DNA of 64,000 nucleotides from assembly GCA_963575745.1 (NCBI GenBank), contig CAUYUJ010017860.1, positions 230,188 through 294,187 on the forward strand. The letters are read 5' to 3'. The DNA comes from Prorocentrum cordatum. Its lineage: Eukaryota > Sar > Dinophyceae > Prorocentrales > Prorocentraceae. How positions within the stretch are numbered: position 1 is the stretch's first letter; the number at the start of each line of letters is the position of its first letter. Shown one piece after another: positions 11,101-21,000 of the stretch. The notes below the pieces were generated by a model. It saw only the letters and a program-made list of their open reading frames with translations, was not told where the DNA came from and made no database searches. A program made the translations under genes and the position numbers.

Positions 11101-11800
11101 CTCCTCCTCCTCCATTCCTTTTCCTTATGACTAACTCTTCCCTGTTGCACTCCCAGACTTGTGCTGGCGGGCGTTTCGCTTGAGATCGCCTCACCGTTCC
11201 GGACCCGGAAGCTTGACATCTGCAGCAACTTCAAGGACGGAACGGGTCGTTTCCAAAATATGGTTCCCGCCCGCCGTAGCGCAGCGCACGTTCGTCGTAA
11301 AACTTTGCAGCACATTCACGGACGGAGAGCAGCCCGTTTTCAAAATGTGGCTCTCGATTTAACGCCGCGCACGGTCGTACTATAAGTTTGCCTCTATGTC
11401 AAGGATGAAGAGCGGCTCCTTTTGAACATGCCACTGTCGTCCTAGCGCCGCGCACGTTCCTCTTGAACATTTGTAGCAGTATGAAAGATTCGCATGGTTG
11501 AAGTCCTAGGATCGATGCTCTGGCACGGTTTCGGATAGTTAGGGCGCGACAGTCAAGTTGAGTCGCACCGTTGAAGTCCCACAAATTGGTTTCTGGCACG
11601 GTTTAGGATTGTCAGGACGTAACAGTCACGCTGATTCCCTGCATTGAAGTCCCAGGAGTTGCGCTCTGGCGCGATTGAGGATTCTCATACGATTGTCTTC
11701 CAATGGGGTACTTCCCGCAACGGAGACGAATTCTTGTCAGGACCTATGACAAGGGAACTTGGAGGGTCGGTTGATGGCAATACCCTGGTCCTCCCTCACA
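11085..11800 (-). repeat. Element M4: inverted copy of the M modular repeat
   Basis: Read on the minus strand, a GGA tract (11800 side) is followed by a diverged head, three A units (about 11690-11475; core GTGCCAGAGC and GGGACTTCAA), three B units (about 11470-11225; CGTGCGCGGCG ... CACATTTTGAAAACGG), the tail (about 11205-11125; CTCAAGCGAAACGCCCGCC, then TGCAACAGGGAAGAGTTA), then GGA changing to (GGACCA)n. It is the most diverged copy and has the fewest B units. The order of all parts matches M1-M3. Confidence 0.8.
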
Positions 11801-12470
11801 TCCTCCTCCTCCTCCTCCTCCTCCTTCTCCTCCCTCCTCCCTCCTCCCTCTCCTGCTCCTACTCCTCATGCTCCTACTCCTCCTGCTCCTCCTCCTCCTC
11901 CCGCTCGCCCGCCCGCCCGCCCGCCCGCGCGCCCGCTCTCCCACCCTCCTTTCCTCTCCCTCCCTGCATCCCTCCCCCCCGCCCCTTCCCCACCCCCGAC
12001 TGGACTACCGCACTTACCGCAGTACACCGCCGTGCCTCCTCGTCGCCCTTCCCACCTGCTCCCTTCACCCTCCCCGGCCATTGAGAGGGCCGGCAAGTAG
12101 GGGCAGAAGGGAGGATCGAAGCCGATGCTGTGGGGTCTCCTGGGGCCCCTGCTGTGGCCACGGCTGGATCCGCGCGGAGGCGGAGGCGGAGGCGGAGCGG
12201 AGCGGAGCATCGAGGATCCGTCCGACGGGCGAACAGACCACGGCGACTGGGCGGCCTCGTCGCCACCCACACGCCCGCCCGCAGGGGGAGCGTGGGAGAC
12301 GACGGGACCGTCCACGGGGGCCGGACGAACTCGTCGCCTCCCACACGCCCGCCCGTAGGGGTACGCCCTGGGAGACGACGAGCCCGTCCAGCGGGCGGAG
12401 GAGGAGGCGGCGGAGGAGGAGGAGGCGGCGGAGGAGGAGGAGGCGGAGGAGGAGGAAGAAAGATCTTTCG
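11800..12470. repeat. (TCC)n, GC-rich spacer, a 72-75-bp duplication and (GGA/GGC)n
   Basis: (TCC)n runs 11800-11900. A unit holding CACACGCCCGCCCG and TGGGAGACGACG occurs twice in tandem at about 12256-12395. A GGA/GGC tract covers about 12395-12460. Frames of up to about 300 codons here are low-complexity and occur on both strands. Confidence 0.65.
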
Positions 12471-12529
12471 GTGGCCGAGTCTCGCCGAAGGCAGCAACAG
12501 ACGGATAAACAAACGATGTGGCACAGGAC

Positions 12530-13490
12530 TTTACGTAATGCCACTGATCTGCTCAACCAGGCTGATGCGCCGCCTCCAAAAGTTGGTGGGGGCCTCATTG
12601 GCTTCACTGACACCCAGGGACCTAAAAACTCGCGCCCCTGCGGACAGAAGTTTGCTGATGGACAATATTTGGGAGCACAAGCTCGCGCAGGCCGCTAATT
12701 CAGGAGTGGTCGAAGATGCGCCGCCTAGAGCCATCCAGAACGACATCAATTGTACGAACACGGCTTTCTCCGTGCCCACGCGCATTCACAAAGTCCATGC
12801 TCCTCCCGCGCGCCCTTCTCGATGTCCACTGTCGAACCAGCCGACGACCCCCAGGACTCTGCGTCCTTCGAGTTCGTCCCACGGTAGCTCGCAGAGTTCC
12901 GAACTCCCGCTTTGCGACTTCACGACGCGTTTCGCGAGCCCGTCGGCACTCTCTGTGCATGTGATATACCCAGTCCAACCCGGCACCGCACGAGCGAGCT
13001 CTCCCAGTCTGCCAAGCTCGGTGTGACGACGTCCTACTCCAGGCCAATACTGGCTTCATTCATTCGAACTGCGAGTTTAGCCAATGGGCCACACTCGCGT
13101 TGTCGCCCTCGGTGGCCACCCGGATGCCATCAAACGCGGTGCGCTCCAATGGTGTACGCATGTCGTGGGTGCCGCTGGCGGCTGTCTCCCACCGTGGGCG
13201 CATCTAGGGAGGAACATGTCGCCGCTCCTCAGCCTGGCGGTTTCGCCACTTGTCGCCCGTGCTCTCGCGCGCAACCCTGGGGCCCAGGCTACGCCGCACT
13301 TCTCCATCGCCATCGTCACGAACTCCTCCTTGCAAATCTCCAAACTCGTGCCTGCTGCCGCATCGAGCCACCCAGCGCCCAGCGTGTCGACGAAGATGCT
13401 CTCCGGCTGAGCACGTGGAGACCAACCGCGACGGTGTTGCCAAGGCTCCTCTTCCTGAGCCACGTCCTGGAACCGTTTGCCTGCCTGCTT
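12530..13490 (-). pseudogene. Possible endonuclease-like retroelement relic, weak
   Basis: Minus-strand pieces are protein-like: LGAGWLDAAAGTSLEICKEE (about 13375-13315) followed by CGVAWAPGLRARARATSG, then in a shifted frame RVRTIDVVLDGSRRRIF (about 12755), and an 84-codon frame 12785-12531. Alternating W, A and CGVA.APG.RARA patterns recall the endonuclease region of some dinoflagellate LINE-like proteins, but no catalytic residue can be placed. It could be another decayed gene or chance. Confidence 0.3.
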
Positions 13491-13494
13491 AGAC

Positions 13495-13645
13495 ATGCGG
13501 AAAGGAGGAGGATGAGGAGGAGGACGAGGAAGAGGAGGATGAGGAGGAGGAGGAGGAGGAGGAGGAGACAAGGAGGAGGAGGAGGAGAGGACAAGGAGGA
13601 GGAGTAGGAGGACGACGATGAGGAGGAGGACGACGATGAGGAGCT
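13495..13645. repeat. (GGA)n polypurine tract with GAC/GAT interruptions
   Basis: About 150 bp of imperfect GGA repeats on the plus strand. Confidence 0.9.
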
Positions 13646-13649
13646 CGGC

Positions 13650-14425
13650 AACGGCTGGAAAAGTGCTGCCACATTCGCGTGCATACAACAACTCAGAAGA
13701 GTCACGGGTCCAGGTCCCCGGAGGACGGCACAATTAACCGACGGCGCTCACGCGCCCGAGCCCCGAGAGACCCGGCCTCACCTCGCGAGCTGAACCCAAA
13801 CAGTGCAAGGCCTCGCTGGAGGTCGACCCCGGCCCAGCCCAACCGATCCCCCCCCCTCCCGACTGGGAGACCAAAGAAGCTCTGGATCGCGGCGATTCAA
13901 GCGAGGGCGGGTCGTCCAGACCCACCTTGCACACAAGGTGGCCACGCGCAGGCTCCGAAAGGACAGTGGCCCGAGCCACCCCACAGCCCTTCTTGGAAGG
14001 GTGGCAGCAGCCCGGCAGGATCCACGCAACCTGCCCCTGCCGCCCAGCTGTGCGATGACCTGCGCGGTCCTGAGAAACGGCCGTCTTGCCGCCATGCCCA
14101 CCTACGGCGCAAAGCCGCATGTGGTGCAAGAGGCAAGGGCACCCTGAGGGGCCCCCGACGCGCCAGACACCGAAACCTCAAACAACAAAAGAGGGCCTCC
14201 TGCAGGCCCCGCGTGGAGGTCGGGCCACTCGGGTCGAGCGTCTGGCCCCGACTCCTCCAAGATCGAGTGGCCTCTGGCAGGCCACGCGTGGAGGTCGGGG
14301 CCATCAACTCTCGCATCTCCCACCGCCGAACCCTCCCCGCCCCCGCCCTGCCGGCCCGTCCCACTGCCCCCCCAAAGGAGGAGGAATATCAGGAGAGGGG
14401 GGAAGGTCCCGGCAGGTGTGCTTAA
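13650..14425 (+). other. Unassigned GC-rich region with a 248-codon open frame (13679-14425)
   Basis: The frame is rich in Arg, Pro and Ala, lacks hydrophobic blocks and overlaps open frames on the other strand. A segment reading GGCAGGCC.CGCGTGGAGGTCGG is duplicated at about 14208 and 14277. I do not regard it as a supported gene. Confidence 0.4.
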
Positions 14426-14429
14426 GTCA

Positions 14430-15060
14430 GTCAATGCCGACATGGTCAAGCTGCTTGCTGTCACCAATCCTCGCTTCCTGCTCCGCCAGAGACTCGCGTA
14501 GCTGTCCAGCTAGCTCGAAGCATCCACCAACAACGGCCTGATCGGCCTCGCCGATCCTACCCAGGGCTGCGCCTCGTTTGGCATAAAGGTCAGCAGCCTT
14601 GTTGCCGAGGTACTCGCGCCGACTGAGGTCCTCGCTTTCTACGTCGCGAAACGCGCAGTGGGCAAACACTTTATGCCGCGAAACTCTTTCAAGCTTGTCG
14701 AAAATATGCTGCCGTGCGTGGGAGCGAGCGTCGCCAGGATAGACGGCCGAGGGGTCCGAAACATCGCCCACGGCCCCCGTGCAGACGCCGCACAATTTGG
14801 CCCTGGGAAAGCGGACGCGTGCCGAGCCAGAGAAATGACAGCGCAGACTTCGTTATCGCGGTCGACCTGAGCAGGGGCCACGCCAAGGGGCATTCGCCCC
14901 CAAATCGCGCGGTCAACATTCCGCCGCCCGTCCGTCGCGGTCACCGCCCATCCCGCCGCTCTCATCCTAATTGGAGCAGGCTCGAGCCATGGCCCGTCGC
15001 AGAAAATCGGACCCCTTTCCCCGAGCACCAGTCCCTCGGCGGGCCAACTGCGCTGCCGAA
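14430..15060 (-). pseudogene. LINE B RNase H domain, frameshifted
   Basis: In the frame from 15310, GPIFCDGPWLEP (about 15010-14975) matches the first RNase H strand with its catalytic Asp, followed by MRAAGWAVTATDG and DNEVCAVISLA (catalytic Glu near 14851). After a frameshift near 14790, KVFAHCAFRDVE (about 14672) and GNKAADLYAKRGA (about 14606-14568) match the last helix with the fourth acidic residue. The third acidic residue lies in the shifted junction and is not clear. The order and spacing of these blocks are those of RNase H-like domains in retroelements. Confidence 0.8.
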
Positions 15061-15209
15061 TTGCCGCGTCATCGGAAGGCTCGGTGTGGCGCGAAAACCA
15101 ACTGGGGGGGGTCGGGGAATACGCATCTGGCAAACAACTCCTTCGCCCTAGATGAGAGAAACCGAGTCCTTTCCGCCACCCCCAGGTCAGGGCTGAGGAC
15201 ATATCGCCC

Positions 15210-15295
15210 TCAGCCCTCGCGAGCAGGGCAATCAAACCGACGGCGGAACACGGCGTCAGAGAGCGCGTGGCAAGCGAGGCAGGTGGCCGATGCGT
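15210..15295 (-). pseudogene. LINE B Cys/His motif
   Basis: The minus frame gives CLACHALSDAVFRRRFDCP near 15281-15225. The spacing C-x2-C-x11-C with Phe and Arg matches the C..C....D...HR...C cluster that precedes RNase H in many LINE-like proteins; the expected His is Arg here. Confidence 0.55.
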
Positions 15296-15296
15296 C

Positions 15297-15708
15297 CTGG
15301 CAATCATCATGGAAACGCTGATGGCGCCAGAATGAGTTGGCGATGGGACTCCTCGAGCAGTGTCTGTAATGATCGGTCCAGACAGAGCCCTGCCTCGAAA
15401 TCAAATCCAAAGGGCTTGAGACGCGCGGGGCCATGCAACTCAGCGTCGAAGTCGCTCTGCCGAACCTGCTCTTCAGAAACGAATGCTTCCTCGCGCGCCC
15501 CATGCGCCCGAAGGGCGAGGGAAACGGGGGGGTGAACCCCGGGTTCTACCCATGTGATCATGGGCATAACGCTGGGAACATCGAGTTTCCATCCAATGCG
15601 AGCCCGCGCGAGCATCAGAGCAGCGACAAGTTGTTTGGCGGAGCCCGAAGGCTTGATTATACCAGCAGTCCGGAGCGCGTCTTCATAGGCACAGAGGAGA
15701 TACATCAA
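15297..15708 (-). pseudogene. LINE B post-RT region
   Basis: A 133-codon minus frame includes IIKPSGSAKQLVAALMLARA and SLQTLLEESHRQL. It is helical and sits directly before the Cys/His cluster. Assignment rests on position. Confidence 0.5.
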
Positions 15709-15709
15709 T

Positions 15710-16835
15710 TAGAGCTGCCCTCTCATCGCGCCCTACTGTTTGATTCGGTCCGTCGATGGGGCCCATGCGCACCTCGCGTCAGCAGCTCGTTCTCGCCTAA
15801 TCGGCAGAGGCTCCGACCACTCCGTCGCAATCCTGGTCGCGATGGGGCCGGGCTTTTTTTTGGGGGGGGATCGGACAGAAAGGGAAGCAGATGGACGCGT
15901 CAATGCGACCCCCTGTCGGGGCCCGCTTGCCCCCGGGGGGCCTCTTTCGCGCAGGAGCTCGTGCGCGTGGTTCAATTTGGGGCCCCACTGGGGGTCCGTC
16001 GTTCGTCTCGTCGGGGAAAAATCGGGCAGCCGAAGAAATCGCGCCCGAGCGTGGCGTGAGCTTCGCCGCGCCAATGGCGCTGCGGAGGCAGGCTGAAACT
16101 CTCCTTGCGCTGTCTGTCTCTTGCCCATGCCCCTCCGGCCCGCGTGGCGCGGGCGGCGCGTGCGCGCCTGGGGCTCTTGATCGCCGACTTGGCTCCGCCC
16201 GCGCACTTGCGAATGGGGCGAAGCCGAGCCGCTTCGTCGCCGTGGCAAGCGTCTCGATGGTGCTCCAGATGTCCACGCGGCTCGCCACTTCTCGGCGCCT
16301 CGGTTCGCCTGCTCGCGCGCAGACGTCGGATGGGGCCCGCGACGAATCAACGAAGGATCCTTGATCGTCGCCGACCGCGGCGCTAGACAGCGCGCCCCAA
16401 AGGACGCGGCCGCGCGTCAGCCAGAGAACTTCGAGAGGCCCCCGAACTCCAGCCAGCCCATGTCTTCCTGTCCAGTGGCCCGTCTCTCAGAGCTTGCCAG
16501 GCCCGTTAAGTCCCCCCAGAGGGCGCGCGCTGGTCCCGTGCGAAGGGGGAGTAGGCCCAGAGGGGCTTGCATGTGGCGCGATAGATGGCGCCGCGCACGC
16601 AGTCCTTCTAGGTGGCCAGGACGAGGGCGAGGGATGCGCTGCCAGATGAGCGCCCGCAGGCGCGCCGGCGATCGGGCGCGCTCTGGCCAACTCCTGAGGG
16701 GGCGCGCCAGCGGCGGCCACTCCATGGCCAACCGAAGGAAGCAAGCCTGTGCGCCATGGCGCGGTAGCATGCGCACCCGCCCCACGGCGTAGCGCGCGTA
16801 GATCGCGGCAGCCGGTCTCGATGCTTCAATGACCG
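15710..16835. other. Unassigned GC-rich DNA upstream of LINE B
   Basis: Minus frames at 16350-15733, 16288-15797 and 16785-16417 are long, but Arg/Pro-rich and without motifs. They may be the 5' remains of LINE B. Confidence 0.4.
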
Positions 16836-18165
16836 CTAACTCGCATGCTTGCGAGCAAGTCGAACCCCTTGCAGTTCATGTCTTGTTTTTCTAGCAACAT
16901 TTTTTAGCCGCGGGCCTGAGCCGATCAGCTTCGTCTTTTGATCGAGCCAGGGCCCTTCAGGTGTTGGCGAGCAGCCTGGCTTCCCAGGCTTGATTGTCAT
17001 GCCCGGCTTCCTGGCGTCCTGCGCGAACGTGTGCGCGGCGCCGCGCAGGTTGCGGGAGTCACTCGCGCGCGTGCTAAATCCAGCGAATCCATTGGATCGT
17101 GCTGTTATCCACCAGCGCGCGTGGCATGAATCGGTGTAATTGCTGCGCGCGAGTGCTATCGCACGATGCGTGATGATGGCGAATGATGTGGCGGCGTGCG
17201 TGCATCCAACGAATGACCGTTGTATTGCGCGCGTAGATGTGCCCCGACATCCGTATGCCTTGACGACCCTGGGCCAGACGTGCGGCCCAAGAAGCAGCCA
17301 TGCCAAACGCAATGGATACTGCAATGCCTTCGCCTCTTCCATCAATGCTGGAAAAAAGCGCACAGTCCCGAAACGCTTCTACATGTCTTGCACAAGTGGC
17401 ACGGCGTGGTCTGCAACGTGGTGAACCACCTCGGCCTGGAGATTCTGTTCATATGCTGAATACGTTTAGGTACCTTAATTCGTCTCCGATATGTTCATAT
17501 GCTCATATGCTCATGTGCTGAATACGTATCCCCTTATGTTTCCTTTCAAGTGCGGACTACTATGCGTGTTTACCCACTGACGTGATACCCGTCTACGCAC
17601 TTTTGACCACGCACGTACAGTACTTCCACAACCGTGATCAAACTTTTGCCTCCATCTGGTTTGCTGAAATGAACCGTTTCATTCACGTCTTTGATTGTCG
17701 GCCAAACAAGCATGCGCTCGCAAATCATATACAATATGCCTGAACATTCAAGTCCGGCGCCTGGTACCGACCAGAACCTGCGAGGGTACATTCTTGTGTA
17801 GCTGGCTGCCGTTTTCCATGCAAATCTCGGGGAAGCTTCACGGATATTGTCAAGTAGATAATAGGCAAAGTGTCACAACCTTTAACACTTTTTGGTATTC
17901 GCGTACGTTCCGGGTCGTGGCATTTCCAACCTTCCTCCTATTTCACATTTCATCAGAAACCTCCTCCTCCCGCCGCCATTTTGAGGGGGTGAAGCAGCAC
18001 GCGTGACAGCCGTGGGCATGCACGGCGCACATTCCATCGACTGTTTGGTGATCTGGGGCCGCACCACCTAACCACCAGGAAAAACTGTCGACCTCAAGGC
18101 CCATTGCTACTGTCTGAGAAATCCGGATCAGACCGGAGAAAAAACAATCCGAATTTGTTGTTTGG
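16836..18165. other. Lower-GC unassigned region
   Basis: AT content rises from about 17080 to 18160. Minus frames of 175 codons (17363-16836) and 73 codons (17791-17570, with FSKPDGGKSLITVVEVLYV) look more protein-like than the surroundings but match nothing I know. Around 17445-17530 the strings TTCATATGCT and GCTGAATACGTA recur. Confidence 0.4.
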
Positions 18166-19022
18166 GATATAGGGCTATGGGGCTACAGGGCTATAGAGCT
18201 ATAGGGCTATAACGTTATGGCGAGATAGGGCTATAGGGCTATAGGGCTTCAAGGCTAAAAGGCTATAGAGAATAAGGCTACAGGGCTATAGGGCTATAGC
18301 GCTTTTTCGCTATAGGGCTATAGGGCTATAGGGCTGGAAGGCTACAGGGCTATAGGTCTATAGGGCTATAGGGCTATAAGGCTGTTGGGCTAAAGGGCTA
18401 TAGGGTTATAGGGTCATAGGGCTATAGGGCTATAGGGCTACAGTGCTACAGGGCTACAGGGCTATAGGGGTATTGGGCTATAGGGCTGTAGGGCTAGAGG
18501 GTCATATGGCTATAGGGCGAATGGGCGATGGAAAATAGCGCTACAGGGCTATAGGGAAATAACGCTATGGCGCTGTAGGGCTATATGGCTATAGGGCTAT
18601 AGCGCTATAGGGATATAGGGCTGTAGGGCTATAGGGCTATAGGGCCATAGGGCAATAGGGCTATAAACCTATAGGGCTATATGGCTATAGGGCTATATGG
18701 CTATTGGGCTATAGGGCTAGCGGGCTACAGGGTTATTAGGGCTATAGGGCTATAGGGCTGTAAGGATATAGAGATATAGGGCTATAGGGCTATAGGGCTA
18801 TAAGGCTATAGGGCTATAGGGGCATAAGGCCATTGGTCTATAGTGCTATAGGGCTATAGGGCTATAGGGCTATAAGGCTATAAGGCTAGGGCTATAGGGG
18901 CTATAGGGCTATAGGGCTATAGGGCTGTTGGGCTATAGGGGCTATAAGCCTATAGGGCTACAGGGCTACAGGGCTATAGGGCTATTAGGCTAGGGCTATA
19001 GGGCTATAGGGCTATGGGGCTA
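18165..19022. repeat. AGGGCTAT octamer satellite
   Basis: About 860 bp of 8-bp units AGGGCTAT, many perfect, others with one substitution or insertion. Each unit junction contains the palindrome CTATAG. No open frame crosses it. The unit shares AGGG with the TTTAGGG telomere type reported in dinoflagellates, but the rest differs. Confidence 0.95.
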
Positions 19023-19029
19023 AAAAACT

Positions 19030-20465
19030 ATAACAATAGATGGCTCTAGGGCACCCGGGCACCCGGACACCCGGCCTGGCCACCGAAATCGGCGGCCCAG
19101 CTTACCTAACCATATGAATCCGCTAGGACCCCTACAGAGGCAAGCTCTGATTGGGGAACAACCCAGCAACCCAGCGGTTCGGGTTCGGTGGACCCGCAGG
19201 AGCGCTGCTGGAGCCAAGGGAGGGGGGGGGAGGGGCGAGCGCGAAGAAGCGCGGAGACGTGCAGAGGTAGGGCAACGGTAAAGGGGGCGCACGGGCGGTG
19301 CTCTGGACCCCCGTCCTCACCCGCCTGGCCAGCTCAACAAATCCAGGGTGCAGCGGCGTCGACTCCTCTTTCGCTTGCACGATACACAAGGATACTAACA
19401 AACGCGGGTCCTGGACCCAAGGACATTCCCGGGGACCAGCTTGTCATCTGGCTACACGCAAGAGCTACCTCATATGCAAGCGTAAGCTTTGGCGCGCGGC
19501 TTCAAGGGGTCACGGGGGGCCCAAATCTAATCGCGCAAGCCGATGCCGGGCGGGGCCCCTGTGGGCCCGCACCAAAGGTCAGTCTGGCGAAGTGCCCGTC
19601 CCTTCAGAACGCGTCTTCTTCATTGTGATCCCTGGAGGCGACTTGTACTTCCGCCAGGCTTCTGCAGGCCTCCGCCGAGAACCGCAGGTCAGCGTCTCGT
19701 TCCCTCGAATATGAAGGCCCCCCTTCTTTGGGCGCCCAATCGGCGCAGAGATGAAGTATCATCTGGCGGCTCGGCGCACCCGCAGGAGCGCTGCGAAGGC
19801 GAGGGGGCGAGCAAACGGACGCGCACACGGGAAGAGTTCGCGCGGACGGTGCTCTGCCTTGGGTCTCTCGGCGCGCAACGCGCCGCGATGGGGGCGAGAC
19901 TGCCGCGTGCTCCAGCGAGGCGAGCCCGACCCGCGGTCTCATCTTTTCCCGTTCTCGAGGCGGGTCATTACCAAGAAGCTGGAGACACGCACGGCTGGAT
20001 TTGAATGCGCAGCGTGCGGAGCCCGCTTGCTTCATACAAACGGTCAGGGTAGTCGTGGCTGGGCACACCAGGGCCGAACGCGGGAAGGCTTTGCGGCCGC
20101 GAGTGTAGCTATCCAGCTCCCACCCAGTCCTGCGATACCAAATGTGTCCAGCTTCCTGCACGTCTGATTACGTCTCGGGCAAGAGACTGGCAGTCATGCC
20201 ATACGGTTCCCCAGAAAAGTCCCAGAGACCTGTACAGGGACGCGGATGACATTGACAAGTTGCGCCGAAAGGAGGATGTGAGGATCGTGATGTGTTTTTG
20301 CTTCATCTATTCTCCAGGGACACTGTACAGCCTCTGGTCACGGGTGGCCTTTCGGCCTCGACGCGGCCGCGTCATCTGATTTTGTTATACTGCTTCTTTG
20401 GACCCCGTCCCATTTCTTGCCCGCCATTGCCTTGCCGCACTGGCCGCTGCCAGTCCTGGTGCTGC
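19030..20465. other. Unassigned region with an internal partial duplication
   Basis: ACCCGCAGGAGCGCTGC occurs near 19191 and 19779, each followed by GAGCG/GCGAGC-rich sequence and GCACGGGCGGTGCTCTG or CGCGGACGGTGCTCTG, so about 100 bp is duplicated at a distance of about 585 bp. A 185-codon minus frame (20161-19604) has no recognised motif. Confidence 0.45.
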
Positions 20466-20467
20466 TC

Positions 20468-20998
20468 CTGCGGAGGAGGAGGACGAAAGGGAGGATAAGA
20501 AGGAGTATGAAGAGGAGGAGGAAGAAGAGGAGGAGAGGAGGGAGGTGCACAAGGAGGAGGGAGGAGAGCGGAGGGAGGAGGGATCAGGGGGAGGAGGGAG
20601 GAGGCGGAGGAGACGGAGGAGCAGGAGGAGGAGGAGGAGAAAGAACGATGATGATGATGATGCTGATGATGGTGATGATGCTGATGCTGATGATGATGAT
20701 GATGATGCTGATGATGATGATGATGATGACGATGATGATGATAATGCGGAGGAAGCTGCCGCTGGAGCTGCTGATGGTGGTGGTGGTGGTGAGGATTTTG
20801 CTGCTGCTGCTGATGAGGACGACGACGGAGATGAAACTGATGATGTTGATGATGATGATGCTGATAATGATGAGGATGATGCTGATCATGATGATCATGA
20901 CGATGCTATTAACTAGTGGTGATGATTTGGATGAGGATGGGGATGGGGAAGGGTATCTTGATGATAATGCTGCTGATGATAAAAAAGGAAGATACGGA
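20468..20998. repeat. (GGA)n then (GAT)n tract, left half
   Basis: GGA repeats 20468-20640 pass into GAT repeats 20645-20985. Acidic (D) or Met/Ile-rich frames here are repeat translations. The GAT tract resumes at 23220, on the far side of the GTCTGGTAC array. Confidence 0.95.
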
Positions 20999-21000
20999 GT

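Larger units (their letters stand above)
14427..15708 (-). mobile_element. LINE B: 3' part of a LINE-like element (post-RT region, Cys/His cluster, RNase H)
   Basis: Reading down from 15708: a helical post-RT region, a Cys/His motif near 15280, and a split RNase H domain ending at 14427. No RT palm is visible upstream (15710-16790 is unassigned), so the copy is 5'-truncated or its 5' half is too decayed. The RNase H at the C-terminus after a zinc cluster is typical of several LINE clades. At least two frameshifts are required to read it through. Confidence 0.75.

Noticed and set aside
17972-17990. CCGCCGCCATTTTGAGG as a DinoSL relic
   Set aside because: The first 14 bases match fairly well but GGCTCAAG is absent, and no frame or element starts here.
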